A stretch of 64,000 bases of DNA from CAYOSU01 sp964406735 (GTDB taxonomy: Bacteria > Bacillota > Clostridia > Christensenellales > CAMQZB01). The position numbers were made by a program, and so were the translations under genes. Below the pieces are notes generated by a model. That model ran no database searches and was not told the DNA's origin. It worked only from the letters and a program-made list of their open reading frames with translations. This document shows, one piece after another, positions 43,736-52,254 of this stretch (positions are counted from its first letter, which is position 1; every line of letters starts with the position of its first letter). The stretch is taken from contig CAYOSU010000008.1 of assembly GCA_964406735.1 (NCBI GenBank), positions 1-64,000 of the forward strand, given 5' to 3'.

Positions 43736-43934
43736 AAAGTTAAACGAAATGACGACGGAAGAATTGAACAACAAGTTGAAAGACCTCAAAGAGGAGCTTT
43801 TCAACCTTCGTTTCCGTCACGCAACTAACCAGTTGACGAACCCCATGGCTCTTGCAGAGTGCAAGAAAGATATCGCAAGAGTAAAGACGATCCTTCGTCA
43901 GCGCGAGATCGCATCAGAAGGAATAGGAGGCTAA
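43725..43934 (+). CDS. rpmC: 50S ribosomal protein L29
   Basis: 69 residues. Starts MKAKKLNEMTTEELNNKL and keeps the L-x-x-E-L-F-N-L-R-F and A-R-V-K-T-I-L-R-Q-R-E motifs. ATG 43725 is preferred over the GTG 12 nt earlier because it matches the family start. It overlaps the end of rplP by 11 nt. Confidence 0.95.
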   Translation: MKAKKLNEMTTEELNNKLKDLKEELFNLRFRHATNQLTNPMALAECKKDIARVKTILRQREIASEGIGG

Positions 43935-43935
43935 C

Positions 43936-44190
43936 ATGGAGAGAAATTTAAGAAAGTCCAGAGTCGGAATCGTTGTTTCCGATAAGATGGATAAGACGGT
44001 CGTCGTTGCCGTACAGGAAAGATTCAAACATCCTCTTTACAAGAAGACGGTAATCAAGACCAAGAAGTTCAAAGCTCACGACGAAAACAATGAATGCGGC
44101 GTAGGCGATACCGTTGAGATCTTCGAGACGAGAAAGCTTTCCGCAAACAAGAACTGGAGAGTTTCCAGGATAGTCGAGAAGGCTAAATAA
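43936..44190 (+). CDS. rpsQ: 30S ribosomal protein S17
   Basis: 84 residues. RNLRKSRVGIVVSDKMDKTVVV then H-P-L-Y-K-K, I-F-E-T-R-K-L-S-x-N-K. Primary 16S rRNA binder. Follows rpmC by one base. Confidence 0.98.
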   Translation: MERNLRKSRVGIVVSDKMDKTVVVAVQERFKHPLYKKTVIKTKKFKAHDENNECGVGDTVEIFETRKLSANKNWRVSRIVEKAK

Positions 44191-44201
44191 GGAGACAGAG
44201 T

Positions 44202-44570
44202 ATGATACAACCACAAACAAGATTGAAAGTTGCCGACAATACCGGCGCGAAAGAGATACAGTGTATCAAAGTATTGGGTGGCTCCTTCAGAAAGACCGGA
44301 AACATCGGAGACGTTATCATTGCAAGCGTCAAGACTGCAACTCCCGGCGGAGTAGTCAAGAAGGGCGACGTTGTAAGAGCTGTCATCGTCAGAACGAGCA
44401 AGGGCATCCAGAGAAAGGATGGTACTTACATCAGATTCGACGACAACGCAGCAGTAATCATCGATACACAGAAGCAGCCTCGTGGAACCCGTATCTTTGG
44501 GCCTATCGCGAGAGAATTGCGTGATAAGGATTATATGAGAATCATATCCTTGGCACCTGAAGTTATTTAA
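44202..44570 (+). CDS. rplN: 50S ribosomal protein L14
   Basis: 122 residues, full length. MIQPQTRLKVADNTGAKE start and R-G-T-R-I-F-G-P-I-A-R-E-L-R near the end. Interfaces with the small subunit. Confidence 0.99.
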   Translation: MIQPQTRLKVADNTGAKEIQCIKVLGGSFRKTGNIGDVIIASVKTATPGGVVKKGDVVRAVIVRTSKGIQRKDGTYIRFDDNAAVIIDTQKQPRGTRIFGPIARELRDKDYMRIISLAPEVI

Positions 44571-44581
44571 GGAGGAACGAA

Positions 44582-44995
44582 ATGAATACGCTTAAAATCA
44601 AAAAAGGCGACCAGGTTGTCGTTCTTACCGGAAAAGACAAGGGTAAAACAGGTCCAATCCTTGCATGCGATCCTAAGAGCAACAGAGTTATCGTCAAAGA
44701 AGTTAACATGCAGAAGAAGCACCTCAAAGCAAGGAACGCTCAGCAGGCAGGCGGAATCGTCGATATGGAAGGTCCCATCGATGCCTCTAACGTTATGATC
44801 CTTTGTCCCAAGTGCGGAAAGGCTACGAGAGTAGCTGCCGGCACGAACGAAAAGGGCAAGAAGATCAGAGTATGCAAGAAGTGCGGTGCAGAGCTTACGT
44901 TTGCAGAGACGAAGAAGGATTCCAAGAAGACAGCTAAGACTGCTGCTAAGAAGACTTCCAAGAAGGCTGCAAAGGCAGAAACAGAGAATAACTAA
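44582..44995 (+). CDS. rplX: 50S ribosomal protein L24 with Lys/Ala-rich tail
   Basis: 137 residues against about 100-110 for most L24. The KOW start (KKGDQVVVLTGKDKGKTG) and the C-x2-C...C-x2-C zinc ribbon (C-P-K-C-G-K, C-K-K-C-G) are intact. The last ~30 residues are a repetitive Lys/Ala/Thr tail (KKTAKTAAKKTSKKAAK), predicted to be disordered and RNA-binding. It starts ribosome assembly on 23S rRNA. Confidence 0.97.
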   Translation: MNTLKIKKGDQVVVLTGKDKGKTGPILACDPKSNRVIVKEVNMQKKHLKARNAQQAGGIVDMEGPIDASNVMILCPKCGKATRVAAGTNEKGKKIRVCKKCGAELTFAETKKDSKKTAKTAAKKTSKKAAKAETENN

Positions 44996-45009
44996 GGAGG
45001 TAAACTGCA

Positions 45010-45600
45010 ATGGCTGAAAAGAAAGTAAAGGCAGCTGCCTCTGAAGCAGTTGTTTCTAAGAACAGAGTTCAGGTCAGATACGAAGAAGAAGTAAGAGACC
45101 AACTCGTTAAAAAGTTCGGATATACGAACGTTATGGAGATCCCCAAGGTCGTAAAGATCGTTGTCAATACGGGACTTGGAGATGTCAAAGATAATCCTAA
45201 GGCAGTTCAGACTGCGGTCAACGAATTGCAGGCTATCACCGGACAGAAGGCAGTTCTCACGAAGGCTAAAAAGTCCGTTGCTAACTTCAAAGTCAGAAAG
45301 GATATGGTCATCGGCGCAAAGGTAGACCTTCGCGGACAGAGAATGTATGAGTTCTTCGACAAACTCGTATCCATCGCTCTTCCCCGTGTAAGAGACTTCA
45401 AGGGCGTTTCCGACAAGTCCTTCGACGGCAGAGGAAACTATTCTCTCGGAGTTAAGGAACAGTTGATATTCCCTGAAATTCAGTATGATCAGGTAGAAGT
45501 CGTAAGAGGTTTCGATATTTGCATCGTAACCACAGCTAAGACCGACGATGAGGCAAGAGAGCTTATAAGGCTTCTCGGAATGCCCTTTGTTCGCGCATAA
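45010..45600 (+). CDS. rplE: 50S ribosomal protein L5
   Basis: 196 residues, with ~15 extra N-terminal residues (AEKKVKAAASEAVVSKN) before the usual R-Y-x-E-E-V start. Core motifs I-P-K-V-V-K-I-V-V-N-T-G-L-G and R-G-x-x-M-Y-E-F-x-D-K-L are present. Binds 5S rRNA. Confidence 0.98.
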   Translation: MAEKKVKAAASEAVVSKNRVQVRYEEEVRDQLVKKFGYTNVMEIPKVVKIVVNTGLGDVKDNPKAVQTAVNELQAITGQKAVLTKAKKSVANFKVRKDMVIGAKVDLRGQRMYEFFDKLVSIALPRVRDFKGVSDKSFDGRGNYSLGVKEQLIFPEIQYDQVEVVRGFDICIVTTAKTDDEARELIRLLGMPFVRA

Positions 45601-45614
45601 CGGAGGATTATTTT

Positions 45615-45800
45615 ATGGCTAAAAAAGCAATGATTAATAAACAGCAGAAAGCTCCCAAGTTTTCAACTCGTGCTTACACGAGATGCTCCATTTGCGGAAG
45701 ACCTCATGCGGTTTTGAAAGAATACGGTATTTGCAGAATTTGCTTCAGAGAGTTGGCTTACAAGGGTCAGATCCCCGGAGTAAAGAAAGCGAGCTGGTAA
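45615..45800 (+). CDS. rpsZ: 30S ribosomal protein S14, zinc type
   Basis: 61 residues, the short C+ form with C-x2-C (C-S-I-C-G-R-P-H) and C-x2-C (C-R-I-C-F-R-E-L), ending in K-A-S-W. Typical of Firmicutes. Confidence 0.98.
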   Translation: MAKKAMINKQQKAPKFSTRAYTRCSICGRPHAVLKEYGICRICFRELAYKGQIPGVKKASW

Positions 45801-45817
45801 AAAGGAGGAAATAGACT

Positions 45818-46216
45818 ATGTTAGTAACAGATCCTATTGCCGATATGCTTACCAGAATCAGAAACGCTCAGACTGCAAAGCACGAACAGGTAGATATCCC
45901 TTGCTCCAAGGTTAAAAAGAGCATTGCGGAGATCTTGCTTGAAGAAGGCTACGTAGCAAACGTTGAGTATCTTGATGAAGGTATAAACGGTACGATTAGA
46001 ATTACACTCAAATACGGCGCAAAGAGAGAGCCTGTTATCACTGGTATCAAGAGGATCTCTAAGCCCGGCTTAAGAGTATACGCTAAGTATGAAAACTTGC
46101 CGAAAGTTCTCGGAGGACTCGGAATCGCAATCATTTCTACTTCTAAGGGCATTATGACCGACAAGAAGGCGAGAGAACTCGGACACGGCGGAGAAGTTCT
46201 TGCTTATATCTGGTAA
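45818..46216 (+). CDS. rpsH: 30S ribosomal protein S8
   Basis: 132 residues. DPIADMLTRIRNAQ start; C-terminal S-T-S-K-G-I-M-T-D-K-x-A-R-x-x-x-x-G-G-E-x-L. Binds the central 16S domain. Confidence 0.98.
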   Translation: MLVTDPIADMLTRIRNAQTAKHEQVDIPCSKVKKSIAEILLEEGYVANVEYLDEGINGTIRITLKYGAKREPVITGIKRISKPGLRVYAKYENLPKVLGGLGIAIISTSKGIMTDKKARELGHGGEVLAYIW

Positions 46217-46234
46217 TGCAGGAGGTATAGAAAG

Positions 46235-46780
46235 ATGTCAAGAATAGGCAAAAAAGTAATTGCTATACCTGCCGGTGTAACGGTTGCGTTTGAGAACGGA
46301 GTCGTTACGGTTAAGGGACCCAAGGGAACCTTGACGCAGGATATCGTAGAAGAAAAGATCCACGTCAATATCGACGCTAACGAGGTTCATCTCACGCGTG
46401 ATAACGACGAGAAGGAAGTCAGAGCTAAGCACGGACTTTACAGAGCCCTTATCGCTAATATGGTTAAAGGCGTAACCGAAGGCTACACCAAGAACCTTCT
46501 CATTAACGGTATCGGTTACAAGGTAACTGCAACGCCTACCAAGCTCACCCTTAACATCGGATATTCTCATCCTATCGAGGTTGAAGCTCCCGAGGGAATC
46601 ACTTTCTCGACACCCGCTGCAACGGAGATCGCCGTTAGCGGTATCGACAAAGTTCTCGTCGGACAGGTCGCTGCATCGATCCGTTCTTTGAGAAAGCCCG
46701 AGCCTTATCACGGCTACGGCGTTCAGTACAAGGACGAAGTTATCGAAAGAAAGGAAGGAAAAGCTGCGGGCAAGAAGTAA
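46235..46780 (+). CDS. rplF: 50S ribosomal protein L6
   Basis: 181 residues, two-lobe fold. SRIGKKVIAIPAGV start, V-K-G-P-K-G-T-L, and the C-terminal R-K-P-E-P-Y-H-G-Y-G-V-Q-Y. Followed by an unusual 118-nt gap before rplR that carries CGCTTA/TAAGCG and other inverted words; I see no clear promoter there. Confidence 0.98.
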   Translation: MSRIGKKVIAIPAGVTVAFENGVVTVKGPKGTLTQDIVEEKIHVNIDANEVHLTRDNDEKEVRAKHGLYRALIANMVKGVTEGYTKNLLINGIGYKVTATPTKLTLNIGYSHPIEVEAPEGITFSTPAATEIAVSGIDKVLVGQVAASIRSLRKPEPYHGYGVQYKDEVIERKEGKAAGKK

Positions 46781-46898
46781 GCATAACTTGCTTCTTCCCC
46801 TCAATTTGCTTGAATGCGCTTAAGAAGTGCAGAGCGTATATCTCGAAACGGTTTGTGCTTTGTATAAGCGTGTAAAAGTATTTTAAGGAGAGATAAAC

Positions 46899-47267
46899 AT
46901 GATTGGAAAGATCGACAAAAACGCTTCCAGAATCAAACGTAGAAAAAGAGTTCGCGGTCGCGTAAGCGGAACGGCTGACAGACCGAGGATCAGCGTTTAC
47001 AGGAGCGTAGAGAACATTTATGCACAGCTTATTGATGACGTTAAGGGCGTAACGATTTGCGCTTCTTCGACGCTCGATAAGAATTTGAGAGCTGAACTTA
47101 GCGGAAAGACCAAGGTCGAGCAGGCTACTATGGTAGGCGAAGACCTCGCTAAGAAGGCTTTGGCAAAAGGCGTAACGGCAGCTGTTTACGACAGAGGCGG
47201 TTACCTTTACACAGGCAGAGTAGAAGCTCTTGCTGAAGGCGCTCGTAAGGGCGGACTTAAATTCTAA
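46899..47267 (+). CDS. rplR: 50S ribosomal protein L18
   Basis: 122 residues. RRKRVRGRVSGTADRPRISVYRS-type N-terminus and Y-D-R-G-G-Y-L-Y-x-G-R-V-x-A-L-A. Carries 5S rRNA with L5. aaggag precedes the ATG. Confidence 0.98.
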   Translation: MIGKIDKNASRIKRRKRVRGRVSGTADRPRISVYRSVENIYAQLIDDVKGVTICASSTLDKNLRAELSGKTKVEQATMVGEDLAKKALAKGVTAAVYDRGGYLYTGRVEALAEGARKGGLKF

Positions 47268-47284
47268 TAAGGAGGACAGCTTTT

Positions 47285-47854
47285 ATGGAACGCAAAGAAA
47301 ATGCATTAAGACCTGAAAAAGACAATTCCAGAAGAAAGAGAGATAGCCGTCCCAGGAGACAACAGCAAGAGGAAAAAGACGATCTCATCAAAAAGACCAT
47401 CTGCATCAACCGTGTAACCAAGGTTGTTAAGGGCGGTCGTAACATGAGATTTGCTGCTTGCGTAGTCGTAGGCGACGGAAAGGGCAACGTAGGTGTCGGA
47501 ATGGGCAAGGCGATCGAAGTTCCTGCCGCTATCGACAAAGCTACTGCTGCTGCTAAGAAGAATATGTCCAAGATCTCCCTCGTAGGCACGACGATCCCTC
47601 ACGAAGTTAACGGTAGATTTGGCAGAGGCAACGTATTGATGCTCCCTGCTGAGCAAGGTACCGGTGTTATCGCCGGCGGCCCCGTTCGTGCGGTACTCGA
47701 AGCTGTAGGCGTAAAGGACATCAGAACGAAATCTTACGGAACTAACAATCCCATCAACTGCGTAAAGGCAACGATCGAAGGTTTGAAATCCTTGTCTACG
47801 CTCGAAGAGGTTGCCGCTAAACGCGGAAAGACCCCGTCTGAAATTCTCGGTTAA
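47285..47854 (+). CDS. rpsE: 30S ribosomal protein S5
   Basis: 189 residues, with a charged N-terminal extension of about 30 residues (ERKENALRPEKDNSRRKRD). Core K-x-V-K-G-G-R-x-M-R-F-A and G-x-G-x-G-K-A-x-E-V-P are present. Involved in decoding accuracy. Confidence 0.98.
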   Translation: MERKENALRPEKDNSRRKRDSRPRRQQQEEKDDLIKKTICINRVTKVVKGGRNMRFAACVVVGDGKGNVGVGMGKAIEVPAAIDKATAAAKKNMSKISLVGTTIPHEVNGRFGRGNVLMLPAEQGTGVIAGGPVRAVLEAVGVKDIRTKSYGTNNPINCVKATIEGLKSLSTLEEVAAKRGKTPSEILG

Positions 47855-47868
47855 GGAGGTAACTTAAA

Positions 47869-48057
47869 ATGGCTAACGAAAAACAGGTTAAGGTTACCCT
47901 TATAAAGTCCACGAACTCCTGCACGAAAGTACAGAAGGCAACCGTTGAGGCTTTGGGACTCAAGAAGATCAGAAGCGAGAAGGTTCATACTCTCAATCCC
48001 AGCATCGAGGGAATGATCTTCAGAGTTAAGCACCTCGTAAAGGTTGAAGAACTTTAA
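47869..48057 (+). CDS. rpmD: 50S ribosomal protein L30
   Basis: 62 residues: VKVTLIKSTNSCTKVQKATVEALGL, then a short helix-strand end. Full length for the bacterial family. Confidence 0.97.
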   Translation: MANEKQVKVTLIKSTNSCTKVQKATVEALGLKKIRSEKVHTLNPSIEGMIFRVKHLVKVEEL

Positions 48058-48078
48058 GACTTAGGAGGAACGTAGATT

Positions 48079-48525
48079 ATGAGAATTCATGAATTAGCAC
48101 CTGCTCCGAACTCCACGAAGAGCTCCAAGAGACTCGGTCGCGGAATCGGTTCGGGCAAGGGTAAAACATCAGGTAAAGGACATAAAGGACAGTGGGCAAG
48201 ATCCGGTGGCGGAGTTCGTCCCGGTTTTGAAGGCGGTCAGATGCCCTTATACAGACGTATTCCTAAGCGCGGCTTCAACAACCGTTTCAGGAAAGAATAC
48301 GTAGTAGCAAACATTTCCTGCCTCGAAGCATTTGAGGCTAACACGGAAATCACACTCGAGCTCTTGCTCGAAAAAGGCATTGTCAGCGATGTCAAAGGCA
48401 ACGCAGGCCTCAAGGTTCTCGGAGACGGCGCTCTTACGAAGCCCATGACGGTCAAAGCTGCAAAGTTCTCTGAGACTGCAAAGTCCAAGATCGAAGCAGT
48501 CGGCGGCGTTTGCGAAATAATCTGA
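48079..48525 (+). CDS. rplO: 50S ribosomal protein L15
   Basis: 148 residues. Glycine/arginine-rich N-terminus (KRLGRGIGSGKGKTSGKGHKG) and the G-F-E-G-G-Q-M-P-L-Y-R-R-I-P-K-R-G-F signature. Confidence 0.98.
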   Translation: MRIHELAPAPNSTKSSKRLGRGIGSGKGKTSGKGHKGQWARSGGGVRPGFEGGQMPLYRRIPKRGFNNRFRKEYVVANISCLEAFEANTEITLELLLEKGIVSDVKGNAGLKVLGDGALTKPMTVKAAKFSETAKSKIEAVGGVCEII

Positions 48526-48565
48526 CTTAAAGCGTCCGACAGTCTCGGACGTATCGGAGGTAACA

Positions 48566-49870
48566 ATGTTTGAGACATTAAAAAATGCCTTTAAGGTTAA
48601 AGAGATCAGAAGAAAGATCTTTATAACCATCGGCTTCATTCTGCTCTACAGAGTTGGCTGCTTCGTTCCTGTTCCGGGAATTGCTGCTGAAACTTTCCAG
48701 AGCACAATAGAGGGTAACGACTTCCTCGGCATCATGAGTGCTGTATCGGGTGGTTCGTTGAGCCAAGGTACGTTGTTCGCAATGGGTATCGGACCTTACA
48801 TCAACGCATCCATCATCATCCAGCTTCTCTGCATCGGTATTCCTGCTCTTGAGAGACTTTCCAAGAGCGGTGAAGAGGGAAGGAAGAAGATTGCCATGAT
48901 TACCAGATACGTAACGCTTGGACTAGCCGTAATTCAGTCCGTCGCTATTCTTATTTCCGTAGGATCAAGCGGCATTGACTCGACTATATTCGGCGAGAAC
49001 CTTAAATGGTTGACGTATACTTGTATAGTTATTATCTTCTGCGCAGGATCTGCACTCACGATGTGGATCGGCGAAAGGATCACCGAATTCGGTATCGGCA
49101 ATGGTATCACGCTTTTGATCTTCGTTGGTATTCTTGCTACGGCAGGACAGTCCATCTTGGCTCAGTTCAGCCAGATCTTTGCGGGCGATATCGGCGCATT
49201 GGTAGCCCTTCTCGTATTCCTCGTAGCCGTTCTCGTCATCTTCGGATGCATCGTAACGGTAGATATGGCGCAGAGAAAGATCCCTGTTCAGTATGCAAAG
49301 CAGGTCAAGGGAAGAAAGATGTACGGCGGACAGTCCACGTTCATTCCTATCAAGGTAAACGGTTCCGGCGTTCTCCCGCTCATCTTCGCGTATGCGATCT
49401 TGTCTTTCCCGCAGCTCATTATGGGACTTTTCTGGCCCAACAAGAGCTTCCCCGTATATACGAACTGGTTCTCCGCTAACGGATACCTTTATCCGTTGTT
49501 CCTTGCGGTACTCATCGTATTCTTCGCATACTTCTATGCGTCCGTTCAGTTCAATCCTGATGACGTCGCTAAGAACATTCAGCAGTACGGCGGATTTATC
49601 CCGGGCATCAGACCTGGTCGTCCTACGGCAGATCATCTTAGAAAGATCAGCAACAGGATCACGCTTTTCGGCGCAATCTATCTCGCTCTCGTAGCTTTGA
49701 TTCCTACCTATATCTTCCGTCTTATCGCTATCGTTAACAACAGTAGCTACGGACTTATGGGTGCGTTCAGCGCAACGGGACTCATGATCGTCGTTTCTGC
49801 GGCACTTGAGTTCAATACGACGCTCGAATCTCAGCTTATGATGAGACACTATAAGGGTTTCCTTAAATAA
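48566..49870 (+). CDS. secY: Protein translocase subunit SecY
   Basis: 434 residues with about ten membrane helices, forming the protein-conducting channel. Recognisable pieces: VPGIAAETF in the first periplasmic region, the plug-like S-G-G-S-L-S-Q-G-T-L-F-A-M-G-I-G-P-Y-I, and the cytosolic loop G-F-I-P-G-I-R-P-G-R-P-T. cggagg precedes the ATG. Confidence 0.98.
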   Translation: MFETLKNAFKVKEIRRKIFITIGFILLYRVGCFVPVPGIAAETFQSTIEGNDFLGIMSAVSGGSLSQGTLFAMGIGPYINASIIIQLLCIGIPALERLSKSGEEGRKKIAMITRYVTLGLAVIQSVAILISVGSSGIDSTIFGENLKWLTYTCIVIIFCAGSALTMWIGERITEFGIGNGITLLIFVGILATAGQSILAQFSQIFAGDIGALVALLVFLVAVLVIFGCIVTVDMAQRKIPVQYAKQVKGRKMYGGQSTFIPIKVNGSGVLPLIFAYAILSFPQLIMGLFWPNKSFPVYTNWFSANGYLYPLFLAVLIVFFAYFYASVQFNPDDVAKNIQQYGGFIPGIRPGRPTADHLRKISNRITLFGAIYLALVALIPTYIFRLIAIVNNSSYGLMGAFSATGLMIVVSAALEFNTTLESQLMMRHYKGFLK

Positions 49871-49948
49871 AAAAACACTTGGCAGTTTCGGGTATCCGCA
49901 AGTTTATCCTTGCGGATGCTCGGGCTGTTAACTTGTCTTAAAAAGAGT

Positions 49949-50572
49949 ATGAAAATTATATTGATCGGCGCTCCGGGCGCAGGAAAAGGTACACAGGCTT
50001 TCAAAATTACGGACAAATTCGCTATTCCTCACATCTCTACCGGCGATATATTCAGAAGCAATATCAAGGGCGGCACGCCTCTCGGTATCGAAGCGAAGTC
50101 TTACATCGACAAGGGAATGCTCGTTCCAGATGAACTTACTATCAAGATCGTCGAGGACAGGATCTCCAAGGAAGATTGCAAGGACGGCTTCATGCTCGAC
50201 GGCTTCCCGAGAACGTTGGAACAGGCTGAGGCACTCGATAAGATGTGCGACATCGACCTCGTTATCAACATCGACGTTCCTTTGGAACTTCTGCTTCACA
50301 GAATAGTCGGAAGAAGGGTATGCAAGGGCTGCGGAGAAAGCTATCACGTTGACTTCATGAAAGAAGGTCAGGAGACTTGCGAGCGTTGCGGCGGTGCTCT
50401 TATTCAGAGGGCTGACGACAACGAAGAATCCGTAAAGACAAGGCTCGACGTATACGTAAAGCAAACGCAACCTCTCATAGATTATTATGATAGAAAGGGC
50501 GTTTTGAGGTCGGTAAACGGAGCAAGATCGATGGATGAAGTATTCTCCGACATCGAAGAACTGTTGAAATGA
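49949..50572 (+). CDS. adk: Adenylate kinase
   Basis: 207 residues. P-loop G-A-P-G-A-G-K-G-T-Q right after the start, D-G-F-P-R-T in the NMP region and a zinc-type LID with C-x2-C (C-K-G-C) and C-x2-C (C-E-R-C). It balances ATP, ADP and AMP. ATG 49949 is chosen because the P-loop begins eight residues later as in all Adk; the ATG at 49910 would add 13 unrelated residues. Overlaps map by four bases. Confidence 0.97.
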   Translation: MKIILIGAPGAGKGTQAFKITDKFAIPHISTGDIFRSNIKGGTPLGIEAKSYIDKGMLVPDELTIKIVEDRISKEDCKDGFMLDGFPRTLEQAEALDKMCDIDLVINIDVPLELLLHRIVGRRVCKGCGESYHVDFMKEGQETCERCGGALIQRADDNEESVKTRLDVYVKQTQPLIDYYDRKGVLRSVNGARSMDEVFSDIEELLK

Positions 50573-51315
50573 TTATACTTAAAGCTTCAAGCGAAATTGA
50601 AAAGATGAAAAAAGCGGGCAAGATCACGGGCGATACGCTTAAATTGTTGCAAGACAAGGTTAAGCCCGGAATGAGCACGCTTGAGCTTAACAATATCGCA
50701 GAAAGGTATATAAGAAGTCAGGGCGCAGTTCCGTCGTTTTTGGGACTTTACGATTATCCCGCATCGGTATGCATCTCGATAGACGAAGAGGTCGTACACG
50801 GTATTCCGTCAAAGCATAGGATCGTTGAAGAGGGACAGATAGTGAGCTTCGACGTCGGTGCGTATATAGACGGCTTCCACGGCGATGCTGCGAGAACGGT
50901 GATGATCGGTCAGGTCTCGGAGGAGAAGAAACAACTCGTAAGAGTAACGGAGGAGTGCTTTTTCAAGGGTGTCGAGCAGTTCAGGCTTGGCAACAGACTT
51001 GGCGATATCGGCAACGCTATTCAGGAATACGCAGAAAGCTTCGGCTACGGCGTAGTAAGGGAATTGGTAGGCCACGGTATCGGCAGGGACATGCACGAAG
51101 ATCCGAACGTACCTAACTACGGTAAGGCAGGGCGAGGGATAAGACTTTCGAACGGCTTAGCTCTTGCGATCGAACCGATGATATCGGCAGGAACGTACGA
51201 CGTAATACAGCTCTCAGACGGCTGGACGTACGTTACGAAGGATAGAAGTCCTGCAGCACACTACGAAAACACGACTGTTCTTATTGACGGTGAGGTTCAT
51301 ATTCTTACCTTATGA
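50569..51315 (+). CDS. map: Methionine aminopeptidase, type I
   Basis: 248 residues of the pita-bread fold. Metal ligands are in S-F-D-V-G-A (Asp), H-G-D-A-A-R-T (Asp), V-G-H-G-I-G (His), A-I-E-P-M (Glu) and Y-E-N-T-T (Glu). Removes initiator methionine. ATGA overlap with adk. Confidence 0.97.
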   Translation: MIILKASSEIEKMKKAGKITGDTLKLLQDKVKPGMSTLELNNIAERYIRSQGAVPSFLGLYDYPASVCISIDEEVVHGIPSKHRIVEEGQIVSFDVGAYIDGFHGDAARTVMIGQVSEEKKQLVRVTEECFFKGVEQFRLGNRLGDIGNAIQEYAESFGYGVVRELVGHGIGRDMHEDPNVPNYGKAGRGIRLSNGLALAIEPMISAGTYDVIQLSDGWTYVTKDRSPAAHYENTTVLIDGEVHILTL

Positions 51316-51620
51316 TCATGGAGGGACAATTGAAACAAAGCGAAGCTTTGGCGGGGCAAGTAGTCCTGTCGAAACAAGGAAGGGACTGCGGCAAATACGC
51401 CGTCGTCGTCAAGATAAAGAACGACTCGTACGTTTATATCGCTGACGGAGTGGCAAGAAAGGTTGCAGAGCCTAAACTAAAAAATATCAAACACTTAAAA
51501 TTTACGCCTTACGTATTGCAGAAAGTAGCTGACAAGCTCAACGCAAACGAACAGGTCTTCGATGCAGAGATAGCGAGAGGACTTAAGGTATTCGATAAAA
51601 AAGAAGGAGAGATCGGATAG
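51312..51620 (+). CDS. KOW-domain RNA-binding protein (L14e-like)
   Basis: About 96-102 residues. The N-terminal KOW motif reads GQVVLSKQGRDCGKYAVV, as in the small KOW/L14e-like proteins that sit between map and infA in many Clostridia. Its precise role is not known to me; ribosome association is likely. ATG 51312 overlaps the map stop (ATGA). A TTG at 51330, five bases after ggagg, is an equally good start and removes six residues. Confidence 0.88.
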   Translation: MIMEGQLKQSEALAGQVVLSKQGRDCGKYAVVVKIKNDSYVYIADGVARKVAEPKLKNIKHLKFTPYVLQKVADKLNANEQVFDAEIARGLKVFDKKEGEIG

Positions 51621-51841
51621 TGGCAAAAGACGATGTTATAGAAGCGCAAGGCGTTGTTCTCGAAGCGCTTCCGAACGCGAACTTCAAGGTAAAGCTTTCA
51701 AACGGAATTGTGATAACGGCTTATATATCGGGCAAGCTCCGTATGAACTACATCAAGATTATTCCCGGAGACACCGTTTCCGTAGAAATGAGCCCTTATG
51801 ACCTTACGAAAGGCAGGATCGTTTGGCGTTCTAAAAACTAA
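51620..51841 (+). CDS. infA: Translation initiation factor IF-1
   Basis: 73 residues of OB fold: V-I-E-A-Q-G-V-V-L-E-A-L-P-N-A-N-F, then I-S-G-K-L-R-M-N-Y-I and P-Y-D-L-T-K-G-R-I. Start is GTG, overlapping the previous stop (TAGTG). Binds the 30S A site during initiation. Confidence 0.97.
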   Translation: MAKDDVIEAQGVVLEALPNANFKVKLSNGIVITAYISGKLRMNYIKIIPGDTVSVEMSPYDLTKGRIVWRSKN

Positions 51842-51864
51842 TAGGAATAACAGTGCAAAAACGT

Positions 51865-51893
51865 TTGCAAAATCAAAGCAAATGTGTTATAAT
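51865..51893 (+). promoter_or_regulatory. Internal promoter before rpmJ
   Basis: TTGCAA (51865-51870), 17 nt, TATAAT (51888-51893). It could give extra transcription of rpmJ-rpsM-rpsK-rpsD-rpoA-rplQ. Confidence 0.65.
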
Positions 51894-51923
51894 TTCATTT
51901 AGTCTGCAATGGAGGAATTTGAA

Positions 51924-52040
51924 ATGAAAGTCAGACCGTCTGTAAAGCCTATGTGCGAGAAGTGCAAGGTAATCAAAAGAAACGGCAAGGTTATGGTTAT
52001 TTGTTCCAAGAACAAGAGCCACAAACAGCGTCAGGGCTAA
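51924..52040 (+). CDS. rpmJ: 50S ribosomal protein L36, zinc type
   Basis: 38 residues: MKVRPSVKPMCEKCKVI start, with C-x2-C, a later Cys and a His (C-S-K-N-K-S-H) as zinc ligands, ending K-Q-R-Q-G. ggagg sits 8 nt before the ATG. The gene is in its usual place between infA and rpsM. Confidence 0.97.
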   Translation: MKVRPSVKPMCEKCKVIKRNGKVMVICSKNKSHKQRQG

Positions 52041-52054
52041 TTAGAAAAGATTAG

Positions 52055-52126
52055 TCCGTTTTCCTCGTTTAAAAGCGAGGTCATTCACAACTGCCGAAAG
52101 GCAAAACAAAATCAGGCTAAAACGGA
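52055..52126 (+). ncRNA. Candidate structured leader RNA ahead of rpsM
   Basis: TCCGTTTT (52055-52062) and AAAACGGA (52119-52126) pair perfectly and enclose two hairpins: CCTCG/CGAGG (52063-52080) and TGCC-GAAA-GGCA (52092-52103, GNRA tetraloop). This is a three-way junction in the 214-nt gap between rpmJ and rpsM. Its position corresponds to the alpha-operon leader where S4 autoregulates in other bacteria. The remaining gap includes a (CG)n stretch near 52180. Confidence 0.5.
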
Positions 52127-52254
52127 AGAAAGATTTGACTCACTTTGCAAGGTAGAAATGTAGCGTGCTTTTTCCACCGCGCGCGCGAGCGTTTACTTGC
52201 ATCACGAGGGTAAAGATCTTATCTTACCGAAAAATAAGCGGAGGTAAACATAAT

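Noticed and set aside
48965..49849. 294-codon antisense open frame in secY, highly charged
   Set aside because: Complement of a hydrophobic membrane protein gene naturally gives charged residues; not real.
52175..52190. (CG)n stretch near 52180 as Z-DNA or a repeat element
   Set aside because: Only about a dozen bases long and single; too little to support a claim.
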